From Paenibacillus xylanexedens (lineage in GTDB: Bacteria > Bacillota > Bacilli > Paenibacillales > Paenibacillaceae), in assembly GCF_017874615.1 (NCBI RefSeq), contig NZ_JAGIKV010000001.1, forward strand, positions 1 to 64,000: a stretch of 64,000 nt of DNA. The letters are read 5' to 3'. The notes beneath the pieces are model-generated. The model did not search any database. It was not told the DNA's origin and worked only from the letters and a program-made list of their open reading frames with translations. Position 1 is the stretch's first letter. The number at the start of each line of letters is the position of its first letter. A program made the position numbers and the translations under genes. Shown one piece after another: positions 54,005-64,000 of the stretch.

Positions 54005-54908
54005 GGTCCGCAACCTCCAAAATTGTAGGATCGTGTGTAGTCATACATATTGTTACTTGTTCTACTTCAATAATATTGCGGAATACGGCCATGACCTGAG
54101 CGCCCATCTTGGAATCCAGTTCCGCTGTAGGTTCATCCGCAAGCAACAATCTGGGTCTATGGGCAATCGCCTTGGCTATAGCCACCCGCTGTTGCTCTCC
54201 CCCGGACATCTCGAAAGGTCGGTGCTTCACCCGTTTGGATAGTCCAACCAGATCCAGACAGTGACCAACCCTGTCCTTCCACTCCGCTCGCGGAACGTCC
54301 GCCATTCGCAGCGACAGTTCTACATTTTCCCAAGCAGATAATAAGGGCATGAGTGCATACGCCTGGAAAATAAAACCGATCTCTTTGCGCCGCAAAGCGG
54401 TCCGCCGCCGGTCTCCCCAATCCTGAAGAGGCTGACCAGAGAACAGAATGTCTCCACTTGAAGGCTGATCCAGTCCACCGAGCATATTCAGCAGTGTTGT
54501 TTTGCCTGAGCCCGATCGCCCCTTCAGCATGACCAGTTGTTGCGGATTCACTTCCATATCAATGCCTTTGAGCACATGGATAATGCGACTGCCTGTCTGG
54601 AAACTGCGATGCACGTTACGCACCTCCAGTACAGGTCCATCATATGGAGGCAGCATATCCTTCTTTGGTTTGATCTTCTTCTGGGGTTCATCAACGGTAG
54701 TGACAGCAGCTGCAGCCACTTCATCTGAAGCGATTTCACTTTCAGGTAACGGAGTTTCACTCGTCGGGTAATCATGTTCATTGTTGTATGTATTTTCCCC
54801 CGACTCCGTCGATGCCTCCAACGGTGTTTCCCCCTGTTGATGTTCATCGCCTGACTGGCTCTTGGCAGGTCTTTTTCTGAGAAATAAATTCTTCATGCCA
54901 GCAATCAC
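53967..54908 (-). CDS. ABC ATPase of MacB type with acidic N-terminal extension
   Basis: About 313 residues. The first ~85 are low-complexity, rich in Glu, Ser, Thr and Ala, absent from usual MacB/LolD ATPases. Then a full ATPase domain: Walker A GRSGSGKTT, signature MSGGEQQR, Walker B LLLADEPTAELD, H-loop TTHDP. GTG 54908 is preferred (AAAGG six bases upstream); ATG 54914 abuts that site. First gene of the export operon. Confidence 0.86.
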   Translation of the reverse strand: MIAGMKNLFLRKRPAKSQSGDEHQQGETPLEASTESGENTYNNEHDYPTSETPLPESEIASDEVAAAAVTTVDEPQKKIKPKKDMLPPYDGPVLEVRNVHRSFQTGSRIIHVLKGIDMEVNPQQLVMLKGRSGSGKTTLLNMLGGLDQPSSGDILFSGQPLQDWGDRRRTALRRKEIGFIFQAYALMPLLSAWENVELSLRMADVPRAEWKDRVGHCLDLVGLSKRVKHRPFEMSGGEQQRVAIAKAIAHRPRLLLADEPTAELDSKMGAQVMAVFRNIIEVEQVTICMTTHDPTILEVADHVYEMADGRFIR

Positions 54909-54982
54909 GCTCATCCTTTCTTGAAATCCCGTTCATTTCTTCAAAAAACCTAAAATTAGAAATCTGTTCCATCCTACACTGA

Positions 54983-55015
54983 ATTATAAACGACCGATCC
55001 CAACTAAAAGTTACA
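54983..55015 (-). promoter_or_regulatory. Candidate ECF-type promoter of the export operon
   Basis: On the minus strand TGTAAC (55015-55010) is followed after 17 bases by CGTT (54992-54989), similar to the TGAAAC/TGTAAC-N16-CGTA sites of envelope-stress sigma factors. A TATAAT (54988-54983) also overlaps. Which one is used cannot be decided. Confidence 0.35.
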
Positions 55016-55063
55016 AGCTTTTTACAACGGTAGCGGGAAAAAGTTAATATTTTGATGAACAAA

Positions 55064-55092
55064 CGAAAAAAGCACCCCAAAGTGCGGGATGC
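55064..55092 (-). terminator. Intrinsic terminator of the pyr operon
   Basis: On the minus strand GCATCCC-GCACTTT-GGGGTGC then TTTTTTCG, about 95 bases after pyrE. Confidence 0.82.
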
Positions 55093-55186
55093 CTCTTGCA
55101 TATTCGATGGTTTTGCCGCTATGACGGCAATCATTACAATTTTGATACCGTTCATTCCTGAACATTTTTTCGAGCTATCAATGATA

Positions 55187-55828
55187 TTATTTACCAAATG
55201 AAGAAGGATCTTCACGCCAGGATTTGAGCAATTCAAAATCACTCTCCTGAATCGTTCCCTGAGCCAAAGCCACATCCATCAGCGCCGTGTAATTAGACAA
55301 CGTCTGAAGTGGAATTCCTGCGTCTTCGAATGCTTTCACACCTTTATCCAGCTGGTAGCTAAAAATGGCAAGTACGGCGAGCGGTGTTGCACCTGCTACA
55401 CGTACAGCTTCGGCTGCTTTGATCGAACTGCCACCTGTAGAGATCAGATCTTCAATGACAACCACTTTCTGTCCTTCGGTAATCAGACCTTCGATCAAGT
55501 TCTCCTTGCCGTGTCCTTTCGCTTTATCACGAATGTAGGCCATCGGCAGATCCAGCTTCTGAGCCACCCAGGCAGCATGCGGGATACCTGCGGTTGCCGT
55601 ACCTGCAATGACTTCTGCATCCGGGTATTGGTTACGAATGATTGTTGCAAAGGCTTCAGCGATATCGTTGCGAATCTCGGGATAGGACATCGTTAAGCGG
55701 TTATCGCAGTATATCGGTGATTTGATGCCGGATGTCCATGTAAATGGCTGCTGTGGACGTAACGCCACGGCTTTAATTTTCAACAGTTGGGAAGCAATAT
55801 GATTTGGAATCTCATTTAGTTCGATCAT
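55187..55828 (-). CDS. pyrE: Orotate phosphoribosyltransferase
   Basis: 213 residues. It joins orotate to PRPP giving OMP. PRPP-binding motif [14 protein letters not shown] and [15 protein letters not shown] are intact; [22 protein letters not shown] N terminus present. The ATG overlaps the pyrF stop by four bases. Last gene of the operon. Confidence 0.96.
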   Translation of the reverse strand: MIELNEIPNHIASQLLKIKAVALRPQQPFTWTSGIKSPIYCDNRLTMSYPEIRNDIAEAFATIIRNQYPDAEVIAGTATAGIPHAAWVAQKLDLPMAYIRDKAKGHGKENLIEGLITEGQKVVVIEDLISTGGSSIKAAEAVRVAGATPLAVLAIFSYQLDKGVKAFEDAGIPLQTLSNYTALMDVALAQGTIQESDFELLKSWREDPSSFGK

Positions 55829-56565
55829 GCGTTCAACATCTCCTTCAAAATGGTTTCTGCCGCTTCACGCGGATTGGGAGCGCCTGTAATGGGTCTGCCT
55901 ACTACAATGTAATGACTGCCTCTGGCGATGGCTTCACCCGGCGTCAAGACGCGTGTCTGATCTCCCAGACCGCTACCCGCTGGACGAATTCCTGGTGTAA
56001 CGGTATGAAAAGCACTGCCACACGCTGCCCGAATTGCGGGCACTTCCAGCGGGGAAGCAACAACCCCATCCAGTCCGGCCTCTTGGGCTAGTCCTGCATA
56101 ACGGACCACAGCAGCTTCCACACTTCCCGGGATGCCAATCTCGTTATTCATCGTTTCCAGACTTGTACTGGTCAGTTGTGTGACTGCAATGATCTCAGGT
56201 CTCTGTAGAGAAGGATCAGCAACTATAGCTGCATCAGCCCCTTCACGTGCAGCACGCATCATGAGGGCTCCACCTGCTGCATGTACATTGAACATGTCTA
56301 CACCCAGACGTGTGATACTCTCAGCTCCGCCACGAACGGTGTTGGGAATGTCATGCATTTTCACATCCAGAAAAACGGAGTAGCCTTTGGATTTCAGCTC
56401 CCGAATAAAGTCCGGTCCTGCTGCGTAGAACAGCTGCATGCCCACCTTCAGATAACAGGGAATACCTTCAAGGGCTTGTACCAATGCTTTCGCTTCTTCC
56501 GCTCCAGAGTAATCCAGTGCCACCATCAGACGGCCAGCCATTTCATTGAAATTCGTGTGATTCAT
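55825..56565 (-). CDS. pyrF: Orotidine 5'-phosphate decarboxylase
   Basis: 246 residues from ATG 56565. The catalytic charge network is seen as [13 protein letters not shown], with VALDY at the start and GIRP near the C terminus. Converts OMP to UMP. The start could also be GTG 56568, seven bases after GGAGGGG. Starts about 100 bases after carB, where B. subtilis has pyrK and pyrD. Confidence 0.96.
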   Translation of the reverse strand: MNHTNFNEMAGRLMVALDYSGAEEAKALVQALEGIPCYLKVGMQLFYAAGPDFIRELKSKGYSVFLDVKMHDIPNTVRGGAESITRLGVDMFNVHAAGGALMMRAAREGADAAIVADPSLQRPEIIAVTQLTSTSLETMNNEIGIPGSVEAAVVRYAGLAQEAGLDGVVASPLEVPAIRAACGSAFHTVTPGIRPAGSGLGDQTRVLTPGEAIARGSHYIVVGRPITGAPNPREAAETILKEMLNA

Positions 56566-56667
56566 CACCAGCGCTCCCCTCCACTTGCTCATTTTTCCGT
56601 TTTTGCCCGATATAAAGGACATCCCGCCAGCCCGCAGGCTGACTGATGTCCTTCATCAGAGACTTAT

Positions 56668-59600
56668 TTATTTTACAGAGACAGGCATTGCTTCCGAAGA
56701 GAAGTTGATCGTTTGCAGCATGATCAGCAGCGCACGAATCGTATCCAGTGAAGTCATACATACAATGCCGTTCTCTACCGCTTCACGACGAATTCTGAAT
56801 CCGTCACGTTGCGGTGTTTTGCCTTTGGTGAGTGTGTTGAAGACAAAGTTTGCTTCACCGCTACGGATCATATCCAGAATGTTCGGCGAACCTTCACTTA
56901 ATTTGTTCACAGTCGTTACCGGAATGTTCGCTGCTTCAAGCGCAGCTGCTGTTCCGCCAGTTGCCATGATTTTGTAACCCAGTCTGTAGAAACCTTCGAG
57001 CAAAGGAACCGCTTCGTCCTTGTCTTTGTCTGCTACAGTCACAACAATCGCTCCGGTTGCCGGAATTTTCATTCCTGCACCGATAAGACCTTTGAACAAC
57101 GCTTTAGCGTAATTCGGGTCACGACCCATAACCTCACCTGTAGACTTCATCTCAGGTCCGAGGGTTGGTTCTACACGACGCAGCTTCGCGAAGGAGAAGA
57201 CCGGAACTTTAACAGATACATGATCCGATTCAGGCCACAGCCCGTCAACATAACCAAGATCTTTTAGTTTCACACCCAGAATGGCTTGTGTTGCCAGGTT
57301 CGCCATCGGAATGTTGGTTACTTTGCTCAGGAATGGTACGGTACGGGATGAACGCGGGTTCACCTCGATAATGTACACTTGGCCATCATGGATAACAAAC
57401 TGGATGTTGACCAAACCTACCGTTTTCAGTTCTTTCGCAATTTTGATTGTAATCTCTACAATTTTCTCTTTCAAATCCTGGGACAGATGTTGAGGAGGAT
57501 ATACCGCGATGGAGTCACCAGAGTGAACCCCTGCACGTTCGATATGTTCCATGATTCCCGGAATCAATACCGTTTCACCATCACAGATGGCGTCAACCTC
57601 AACTTCTTTACCCATCATGTAACGGTCGATCAGGACCGGATGCTCTGGATTGATTTTAACCGCCTGTTCCATGTATGTCAGCAATTCAGCATCGGAGTAT
57701 ACAATCTCCATCGCACGACCGCCGAGTACATAGGAAGGACGAACCAGTACCGGGTAGCCCAGACTTTGAGCTGTTTCTACCGCATCATCAACGGAAATGA
57801 CCGTTTTACCTTTTGGCTGTGCAATCTCCAGACGGGAGAGCAGACGCTCGAACTTCTTGCGATCCTCCGCCTCATCGATGCTTTCCAGATCCGTTCCGAG
57901 AATGGTTACGCCTGCATTACGCAGTGGTGCTGCCAGGTTGATGGCCGTTTGACCACCGAACTGCACGATAACCCCTACTGGTTTCTCCTGTTCAATCACG
58001 TTCATGACATCTTCGAAGAAGAGCGGTTCAAAGTACAGGCGATCCGATGTATTAAAGTCCGTAGACACCGTCTCCGGGTTATTGTTGATAATGACTGCTT
58101 CATAGCCTGCTTTTTGCAATGCCCATACTGCGTGTACAGTAGAGTAGTCAAACTCAATCCCTTGACCGATCCGGATTGGTCCTGAACCCAGCACCACAAC
58201 TTTTTTCTTGTCTGAAGGGATAACTTCATTCTCTGTCTCGTAAGTTGAGTAGTAATATGGCGTTGTTGCTTCAAACTCGGCTGCACATGTATCTACCATT
58301 TTGTAGACTGGACGAAGATTTTCCTGTTCCCGACGAGTTCTAATTTCCGCTTCTGTCGTCAATGTGCCGCCAGGTTGACCTTGCGCACGCAGCTCGGCAA
58401 TGGCACGGTCCGTGAAGCCGAGACGTTTCGCTTGATACAGAATGTCGGAAGACAATTCGGATTCTTCGCGAATGCGATCTTCGAATGCGATCAGACCTTC
58501 GATTTTGTCCAGGAACCACCAGTCAATCTTGGTCAGATCCTGTAGCTGTTGCAACGTATATCCTCTGCGGAATGCTTCGGCAATCAGGAAGATACGCTCA
58601 TCATCTGCTTTGATTAGACGCTCGTTCAGGGTAGCTTCGTCCAGCGTTTCGGCATCCTTCAGGTAGAGGCGATGTACGCCAATTTCCAGGGAACGAACTG
58701 CTTTGTGAATCGACTCTTCGAATGTCCGGCCAATAGCCATTACTTCGCCTGTTGCTTTCATCTGAGTTCCCAGTTTACGGTTCGCCGAGATGAACTTGTC
58801 GAACGGCCAGCGTGGGATTTTGCTCACGATATAATCCAGCGTAGGCTCGAAGCAAGCATACGTTTGGCCTGTTACCGGGTTCACAATTTCATCCAACGTG
58901 TAACCCATCGCAATTTTGGCAGCCATTTTTGCAATCGGATAACCCGTTGCTTTGGAAGCCAGAGCTGATGAACGGCTTACCCGTGGATTTACTTCGATAA
59001 CATAGTATTGGAAGCTGTGTGGGTCCAGTGCAAACTGTACGTTACATCCACCCTCGATATTCAGGGCACGAATGATTTTCAAGGAAGCTGAACGCAGCAT
59101 TTGATATTCACGGTCCGACAATGTTTGGCTTGGTGCTACGACGATACTGTCACCTGTATGAATACCTACCGGGTCAAAGTTTTCCATGTTGCAGACAACG
59201 ATACAGTTATCGTTTTTGTCTCGCATAACCTCATACTCGACTTCTTTCATACCTGCAATGCTCTTCTCGACCAGACATTGCCCGATCGGGCTGTAACGAA
59301 TTCCCGCTGCCACCGTCTCGCGCAGCTCTTCTTCGTTCGCACAGATTCCGCCGCCTGTTCCGCCCAGTGTATAGGCTGGACGCACAATGATTGGATAACC
59401 AATCTCATTCGCAAATTCAAGTGATTCTTCAAGTGTCGTTACGATGACACTCTCTGGTACAGGTTGTTCCAATTCACGCATCAGGTCACGGAACAGATCA
59501 CGATCTTCCGCTTTCTCGATGGATGTTAACTGTGTTCCGAGCAATTTCACATTTTCACGTTCCAAAACTCCGGCACGTGCCAATTCCACAGCCATGTTCA

Positions 59601-59886
59601 GACCTGTCTGACCACCCAGTGTTGGCAACAAACCGTCTGGACGCTCCTGACGAATGATTTGGGTCACAAAATCCAGTGTGATTGGCTCAATATAGACTTT
59701 GTCAGCCATGTTTGTATCCGTCATAATGGTCGCCGGGTTGCTGTTGATGAGTACAACTTCCACGCCTTCTTCTTTCAGTGCCTGGCAAGCTTGTGTACCG
59801 GCGTAGTCGAACTCGGCCGCTTGACCGATGACGATTGGACCGGAACCAATCACCAGGATTTTTTTGAGATCTTTGTTAATCGGCAT
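56668..59886 (-). CDS. carB: Carbamoyl phosphate synthase, large subunit
   Basis: 1072 residues. Two homologous ATP-grasp halves (about 1-400 and 550-935), each with [12 protein letters not shown] or [14 protein letters not shown] and ExNPRxSRS/T, plus an MGS-like allosteric domain at the C terminus (about 940-1072). Makes carbamoyl phosphate with CarA. Begins one base after the carA stop, with AAAGGAG inside the carA end. Confidence 0.97.
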   Translation of the reverse strand: MPINKDLKKILVIGSGPIVIGQAAEFDYAGTQACQALKEEGVEVVLINSNPATIMTDTNMADKVYIEPITLDFVTQIIRQERPDGLLPTLGGQTGLNMAVELARAGVLERENVKLLGTQLTSIEKAEDRDLFRDLMRELEQPVPESVIVTTLEESLEFANEIGYPIIVRPAYTLGGTGGGICANEEELRETVAAGIRYSPIGQCLVEKSIAGMKEVEYEVMRDKNDNCIVVCNMENFDPVGIHTGDSIVVAPSQTLSDREYQMLRSASLKIIRALNIEGGCNVQFALDPHSFQYYVIEVNPRVSRSSALASKATGYPIAKMAAKIAMGYTLDEIVNPVTGQTYACFEPTLDYIVSKIPRWPFDKFISANRKLGTQMKATGEVMAIGRTFEESIHKAVRSLEIGVHRLYLKDAETLDEATLNERLIKADDERIFLIAEAFRRGYTLQQLQDLTKIDWWFLDKIEGLIAFEDRIREESELSSDILYQAKRLGFTDRAIAELRAQGQPGGTLTTEAEIRTRREQENLRPVYKMVDTCAAEFEATTPYYYSTYETENEVIPSDKKKVVVLGSGPIRIGQGIEFDYSTVHAVWALQKAGYEAVIINNNPETVSTDFNTSDRLYFEPLFFEDVMNVIEQEKPVGVIVQFGGQTAINLAAPLRNAGVTILGTDLESIDEAEDRKKFERLLSRLEIAQPKGKTVISVDDAVETAQSLGYPVLVRPSYVLGGRAMEIVYSDAELLTYMEQAVKINPEHPVLIDRYMMGKEVEVDAICDGETVLIPGIMEHIERAGVHSGDSIAVYPPQHLSQDLKEKIVEITIKIAKELKTVGLVNIQFVIHDGQVYIIEVNPRSSRTVPFLSKVTNIPMANLATQAILGVKLKDLGYVDGLWPESDHVSVKVPVFSFAKLRRVEPTLGPEMKSTGEVMGRDPNYAKALFKGLIGAGMKIPATGAIVVTVADKDKDEAVPLLEGFYRLGYKIMATGGTAAALEAANIPVTTVNKLSEGSPNILDMIRSGEANFVFNTLTKGKTPQRDGFRIRREAVENGIVCMTSLDTIRALLIMLQTINFSSEAMPVSVK

Positions 59887-59887
59887 G

Positions 59888-61030
59888 TTATTGAGCTCCT
59901 TTCACTGCGGCTGCCAATACGGCTTGACGCGGCTTTTGCGGGTTAGTGATTTTGTGCTCACGAATCATCTCGATGAAGCGGTCAAACAGATAGCTGTTAT
60001 CGTAAGGTCCCGGGGCTGCTTCTGGGTGATATTGAACCGAGAAGGCCGGGAATGATTTATGTTTCAGACCTTCAATGGTCTTATCGTTATTGTTGATATG
60101 TGTAACTTCCAGGTCCGTGCTCTTCACGGACTCTTCGTTTACGGTAAATCCATGGTTCTGGGATGTGATGAAGCAACGTCCGCTCTCCAGTTCTTTCACC
60201 GGGTGGTTTCCACCGCGGTGTCCAAACTTGAGTTTTTCGGTGTCTGCTCCTGCCGCAAGTGCAAACAACTGGTGACCCAGGCAGATGCCGAAGATCGGGT
60301 ATTCGCCAAGCAGTTCACTGATCATGTTAACCGCGTGTGGTACGTCTTTCGGGTCCCCAGGGCCGTTGGACAGTTGAATTCCATCCGGGTTCAGGCGACG
60401 AATCTCGTCTGCTGTTACATCGTGTGGAACAACAACTACGTCACAGTCACGTTTGCTGAGTTCGCGCAAAATCCCTGTTTTTGCACCGTAATCCACGAGC
60501 ACAATACGCTCAGCCGTTCCCGGGCTGTTGTAGACATGCTCTGTAGAAGTCATTGGCACCTGGTTACGCAGTTCAGCAATGGTGGTATCTCCCATCATCT
60601 CCAGCAGTTCTTCCACAGGCTTCGATCCTGTTGTGAGAATTCCCTTCATTGTGCCGTGGTGACGAATCCGGCGAGTCAACATGCGTGTATCAATTTCGCT
60701 GATTCCTACGATGCCGTATTCTTTGAGCAGATTGTCTACGCTATATTCCGCACGCCAGTTGCTTGGCGTTGGCTCATGACGACGCACAACGAAACCATGT
60801 ACATATGGACGAATCGACTCAAAGTCATCACGCGTAATGCCGTAGTTTCCGATCAGCGGATACGTCATGGTTACGATTTGACCGCAATAGGAAGGATCCG
60901 AAAGCACCTCTTGATAGCCTGTAATTCCCGTATTAAAAACGACCTCACCTGTAGTTTCACCTTCAGCACCAAATGCTTTCCCGGTGAACAGTGTGCCGTC
61001 TTCCAACAATAATCTTGCCTGTGCCTGCAT
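59888..61030 (-). CDS. carA: Carbamoyl phosphate synthase, small subunit
   Basis: 380 residues. The N-terminal domain is followed by a glutamine amidotransferase domain: [11 protein letters not shown], nucleophile elbow [18 protein letters not shown] with the cysteine, and C-terminal FSVQYHPEA. Supplies ammonia to CarB. GAGGAG precedes the ATG. A 176-bp inverted element ends 43 bases upstream of its start. Confidence 0.97.
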   Translation of the reverse strand: MQAQARLLLEDGTLFTGKAFGAEGETTGEVVFNTGITGYQEVLSDPSYCGQIVTMTYPLIGNYGITRDDFESIRPYVHGFVVRRHEPTPSNWRAEYSVDNLLKEYGIVGISEIDTRMLTRRIRHHGTMKGILTTGSKPVEELLEMMGDTTIAELRNQVPMTSTEHVYNSPGTAERIVLVDYGAKTGILRELSKRDCDVVVVPHDVTADEIRRLNPDGIQLSNGPGDPKDVPHAVNMISELLGEYPIFGICLGHQLFALAAGADTEKLKFGHRGGNHPVKELESGRCFITSQNHGFTVNEESVKSTDLEVTHINNNDKTIEGLKHKSFPAFSVQYHPEAAPGPYDNSYLFDRFIEMIREHKITNPQKPRQAVLAAAVKGAQ

Positions 61031-61073
61031 CCCATTTCACTCCTCTGTGTTTATCAACGTTGAATGCATTGGG

Positions 61074-61249
61074 TTGAACTTTCTGGAAACTTCGTGCGGC
61101 TCCGTGGGCAGAAAACCCTTTGATCGCTGTTATCCCCGGATTACTTTGATCCCATTCTTCAAATGGAGTAATCCGGTGATAAAGGCGAACGCTTTGCTTC
61201 TTCGGGTTCTTTCTGCCCACTCCGCAGTTACGTTAGTGTCCAAGTTCAA
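61074..61249. repeat. Terminally inverted hairpin element, copy B
   Basis: 176 bp bounded by TTGAACTT and AAGTTCAA. Inside, GTGGGCAGAAA pairs with TTTCTGCCCAC and GGATTAC with GTAATCC. The central block GATCGCTGTTATCCCC and GTGATAAAGGCGAACGCTTTGC is shared with copy A (30501-30677). It lies between pyrC and carA, on the same side and at a similar distance from the next start codon as copy A. Confidence 0.87.
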
Positions 61250-61463
61250 AATCATGACATTCAACTTTGCTTTGTTTCGTATGTTAGACTCTCGGCATGA
61301 TTTGCCTCAAGTTAGTTGAAAAGATGTTACTGGTGTAAAAGTTGTAGATTAAGTTTTAGAGTTAAAAAGATTTGTTGTTTTAAAAAAGTTAAGATTTACT
61401 GTTACTGATTTAAAGAGTTAACGATATAGAGTTACTGATTTATTAATTTACTAAATTACCGTT
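61250..61463. other. AT-rich spacer between pyrC and carA
   Basis: No gene is seen in either strand. The segment is T/A-rich. A 12-base word GTTACTGATTTA occurs at 61401-61412 and 61431-61442, 30 bases apart, and related GAGTTA words lie between. It has no clear terminator. With copy B it makes a 433-base gap inside an otherwise tight operon. Confidence 0.6.
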
Positions 61464-62768
61464 TTACTGTTGTACCGTGTTATTCCACACGCTTTTGCCA
61501 TCCACCCATGTTTGTACGGCCCAGCCTTTCAGCTTCCAGCCTGTGAATGGTGTGTTTCTTCCTTTGGTTGCAAACGTTGCAGGATCAACTGCTTTTTCCT
61601 CGTTCAGGTCAATCATCGTGATATCGGCTGGTGCTCCCTCTTCCAGTTTGCCTGTATCCAGTCGGAATACACGTGCTGGATCAGCTGTCATGCGTTTCAC
61701 CAGGAAGTCCAAGCTCCACAGTCCTGTTTCTACAAACTTCGTGTACAGCAGCGGGAAGGCTGTTTCGAATCCAACGATTCCGAATGGTGCCAGCTCCATG
61801 CCTTTGGCTTTCTCTTCTTCACTGTGTGGCGCATGATCAGTTACGATCATATCCAGCGTGCCGTCCAGCAAGCCTTCGATACAAGCCTGCACATCGCGTG
61901 GTGAGCGTAGCGGTGGGTTCATTTTCCAGTTGGCATCCATGCCCGGGATATCTTCATCCGACAGCACCAGATGGTGTGGACATACCTCAGCAGTTACTTT
62001 AATGCCGATGGACTTCGCCAGACGAATCAAGCGAACCGATTGCTCTGTACTTACGTGACAGACATGGTAGTGAACTCCTGTTGCTTCTGCGAGCAGGATA
62101 TCACGTCCAACGTGGATAGCTTCGGATTCATTTGGAATCCCTTTGATGCCGTGGCGCTTCGAAAACTCACCTTCCGTCACATATCCACCAACAACCAGTG
62201 AGTCATCTTCACAGTGAGCGATCACGGGCATATCCATGCTTGCTGCGAGGCTCATGGCATCCTTCATCATTTGAGCGTTTTGTACGCCTACACCATCATC
62301 TGTGAATCCAATAGCGCCTGCTTCTTTTAATGCGGCAAAATCGGTAAGTTCACGACCCAGTTCATTTTTTGTAATGGCTGCATAAGGCAACACTTTAACC
62401 AGATCAGCTTCTTTGGCTTTATCCAATACCAGTTTCACAACTTCCGCTGTATCTGTTACTGGTCTTGTGTTCGGCATGCAAGCGATTGTTGTAAAACCAC
62501 CTTGTGCTGCTGAACGGGCACCTGTCTCGATCGTCTCTTTGTGTTCGAATCCAGGTTCACGCAGATGCACGTGCATATCGATCAATCCCGGAATGACCAG
62601 TTTGCCTGATGCGTCTGTCACACTTTGCGCTGACTTTTCGGCATCCAGTACGGCTTGGTCTTCCAGACCAACGATTTTTTTAATTTTACCTTCATCTATA
62701 ATGATGGTTTTCCGTTCAAGTTCCCCTTGTTGGTTCAAGACGTTCGCGTTTTTTATAATCTGTAGCAT
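61464..62768 (-). CDS. pyrC: Dihydroorotase
   Basis: 434 residues, class I dihydroorotase length. Zinc motif IDMHVHLREPGFEHKE, later catalytic-type VIAHCEDDS, VHYHVCHVSTE and MIVTDHAPHSEEEK. Cyclises carbamoyl aspartate. About 125 bases after pyrB, with a GC-rich hairpin between. Confidence 0.96.
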   Translation of the reverse strand: MLQIIKNANVLNQQGELERKTIIIDEGKIKKIVGLEDQAVLDAEKSAQSVTDASGKLVIPGLIDMHVHLREPGFEHKETIETGARSAAQGGFTTIACMPNTRPVTDTAEVVKLVLDKAKEADLVKVLPYAAITKNELGRELTDFAALKEAGAIGFTDDGVGVQNAQMMKDAMSLAASMDMPVIAHCEDDSLVVGGYVTEGEFSKRHGIKGIPNESEAIHVGRDILLAEATGVHYHVCHVSTEQSVRLIRLAKSIGIKVTAEVCPHHLVLSDEDIPGMDANWKMNPPLRSPRDVQACIEGLLDGTLDMIVTDHAPHSEEEKAKGMELAPFGIVGFETAFPLLYTKFVETGLWSLDFLVKRMTADPARVFRLDTGKLEEGAPADITMIDLNEEKAVDPATFATKGRNTPFTGWKLKGWAVQTWVDGKSVWNNTVQQ

Positions 62769-62791
62769 AATTGCCCTCCGCTTCGGTTCTG

Positions 62792-62814
62792 TCCGGCTTA
62801 CCAGGCAAGCCGGA
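62792..62814 (-). other. GC-rich hairpin between pyrB and pyrC
   Basis: TCCGGCTT-GCCTGGT-AAGCCGGA forms a perfect eight-pair stem about 24 bases before the pyrC start. No T-run follows, so it is not a standard terminator. It could protect or process the message. Confidence 0.45.
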
Positions 62815-62894
62815 TGATTTTCTTTATCGTGTACTCTCTTATTGCTCTATAAGAACGACCGTACCGTCAGCCTATGACCTACAGCCAGACCCTG

Positions 62895-63805
62895 TTACAG
62901 TTTCATCGCACGTTCCATAACCGCCATGCGGATGGGAACGCCGTTTGCCATCTGCGGGAAGATCCGTGATGCTTCACTCTCCACAACCGCGTCATCTACC
63001 TCGACGTTGCGATTCACTGGAGCAGGGTGCATGATAATGGTGCTTGGTTTTAGGCGTGATGCCCGTTCTTCCGTCAATCCGTAGTGTTCGCGATAATCCT
63101 CAGCTGAAGTAATTAAGCCATGTTGATGACGTTCCAGTTGAACACGGAGCATCATGACTACATCTGCATCCAGCGCTTCTTCAAGACCGACATAAGGAGC
63201 ATGCTCTGCGAGTTCCGGTGCCTGCATCGTTTGTGGTGCACAGAAGCGTACATCTGCACCAAACTTTTGCAGTGCCCACAGGTTGGAACGAGCTACACGG
63301 CTATGCAGGATGTCACCAATGATGGAAACACGCAAGCCTTTCAGTTCGCCAAATGCTTTCCTCATCGTGTAGAGGTCCAGCAGTGCCTGTGTAGGATGCT
63401 CATTGTTGCCGTCTCCGGCGTTAACGAGTGGTACATTCACTTTCTGAGCCAGTTGTTGCAGAACGCCTGCCGGTTTCAGCCGGATCACCCCTGCATCAAT
63501 GCCCATCGACTCAAGTGTTCGTACCGTATCGTAGATGGACTCTCCTTTTTCCACACTGGATGCAGCTGCCGTAAAGTTCAGCACTTGTGCGCCCAGGCGT
63601 TTCTCTGCCATCTCGAAGGAGAAGCGGGTACGTGTGCTGTTCTCGAAGAACATGTTCGCAACGAAGCATGATTCCAGTACAGGAACCAGTTTCTCTTTCT
63701 GCGCTTCCCAGTGAGCCGCTCTGTTCAGAATGGACTCGATTTCTCCTCGACTAAGTTCCTTCAGTCCAAGCAAGCTTCGGTCTCTCAATGCTGTCTGTGT
63801 AATCA

Positions 63806-63806
<1 letters not shown>
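62895..63806 (-). CDS. pyrB: Aspartate carbamoyltransferase catalytic subunit
   Basis: 303 residues. Carbamoyl-phosphate motif FFENSTRTRFSFE, NAGDGNNEHPTQALLD, and HPAPVNRNVEV. First committed step of pyrimidine synthesis. No regulatory-chain gene (pyrI) adjacent, as is usual in Firmicutes. Its ATG overlaps the pyrR stop by one base (TAATG). Confidence 0.97.

Positions 63807-64000
<194 letters not shown>

Noticed and set aside
57379..58185. Plus-strand open frame opposite carB
   Set aside because: Antisense shadow with random-looking composition.
60059..61012. Long plus-strand open frame opposite carA
   Set aside because: Antisense shadow of carA; the carA protein has full catalytic motifs.
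61401..61442. Possible CRISPR-like repeat array
   Set aside because: Only two copies of a 12-base AT-rich word, no regular spacers and no cas genes.
62792..62814. Considered as a PyrR attenuator or terminator before pyrC
   Set aside because: There is no T-run and no visible alternative antiterminator fold or PyrR-binding loop; kept only as a hairpin.

Overview
The window looks like a chromosomal segment of a spore-forming Firmicute, most likely Paenibacillus. The signs are strong AGGAGG-type ribosome sites with frequent TTG/GTG starts, a PyrR-type pyr operon, two YjcZ-like sporulation mini-proteins, Bacillus-type (DinR) LexA boxes, and B. subtilis-like SpeA, Ung, PatB and DUF1292 proteins. 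Genus is inferred from protein resemblance only; no rRNA is present.

Layout. 1-134: 5' end of a group IIC-like intron directly behind a terminator, running off the left edge. 0.2-5.4 kb: CoA-binding protein, aroA, rhodanese, aroK, gnd, unknown protein. 5.7-11 kb: MFS transporter, SpeA-type decarboxylase, DUF1292, stalk-domain protein, small proteins, and Ohr with a promoter/operator. 11.2-15.5 kb: a three-gene operon with a GH43-like propeller protein, then an M1 aminopeptidase and tRNA-Val. 15.9-24 kb: accessory small genes, including an SOS-box operon of two small regulator-like genes, a decayed OppB-like fragment, Mn catalase, a ribbon-helix-helix regulator with a 40-bp perfect palindrome, and a DUF3626/DUF5071/DUF3221 cluster that may be toxin/immunity related. 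24-28 kb: Fur-box operon of two FecCD-type permeases plus an ABC exporter. 28-37.5 kb: GDPD, LOG protein, ung, PatB/XRE divergent pair, M16C peptidase. 37.7-47.5 kb: tRNA-Leu, stress protein, NucA-type nuclease, LOV histidine kinase, MFS, nitrilase-like protein, methyltransferase-TPR protein, tRNA-Ile2 and tRNA-fMet. 47.6-54.9 kb: a tightly coupled five-gene MacB/FtsX-type transport operon. 55-64 kb: pyr operon (pyrR-pyrB-pyrC-carA-carB-pyrF-pyrE), lacking pyrP, pyrK and pyrD at their B. subtilis positions.

The most notable points are: (i) two copies of a ~176-bp terminally inverted, hairpin-forming element (30501-30677 and 61074-61249), each just upstream of a start codon and with covarying stem arms, one inside the pyr operon; (ii) the five-gene export operon with two ATPases, one carrying an AbrB-like C-terminal domain, plus an adaptor, a large FtsX permease and an orphan sugar-type binding lipoprotein; (iii) the SOS-box operon encoding a LexA-head-like protein without a peptidase domain; (iv) the 40-bp palindrome in front of the ribbon-helix-helix gene.

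Most genes lie on the minus strand and most transcription units end in clear intrinsic terminators. All functional calls come from reading the sequence and family knowledge; no database search was run.
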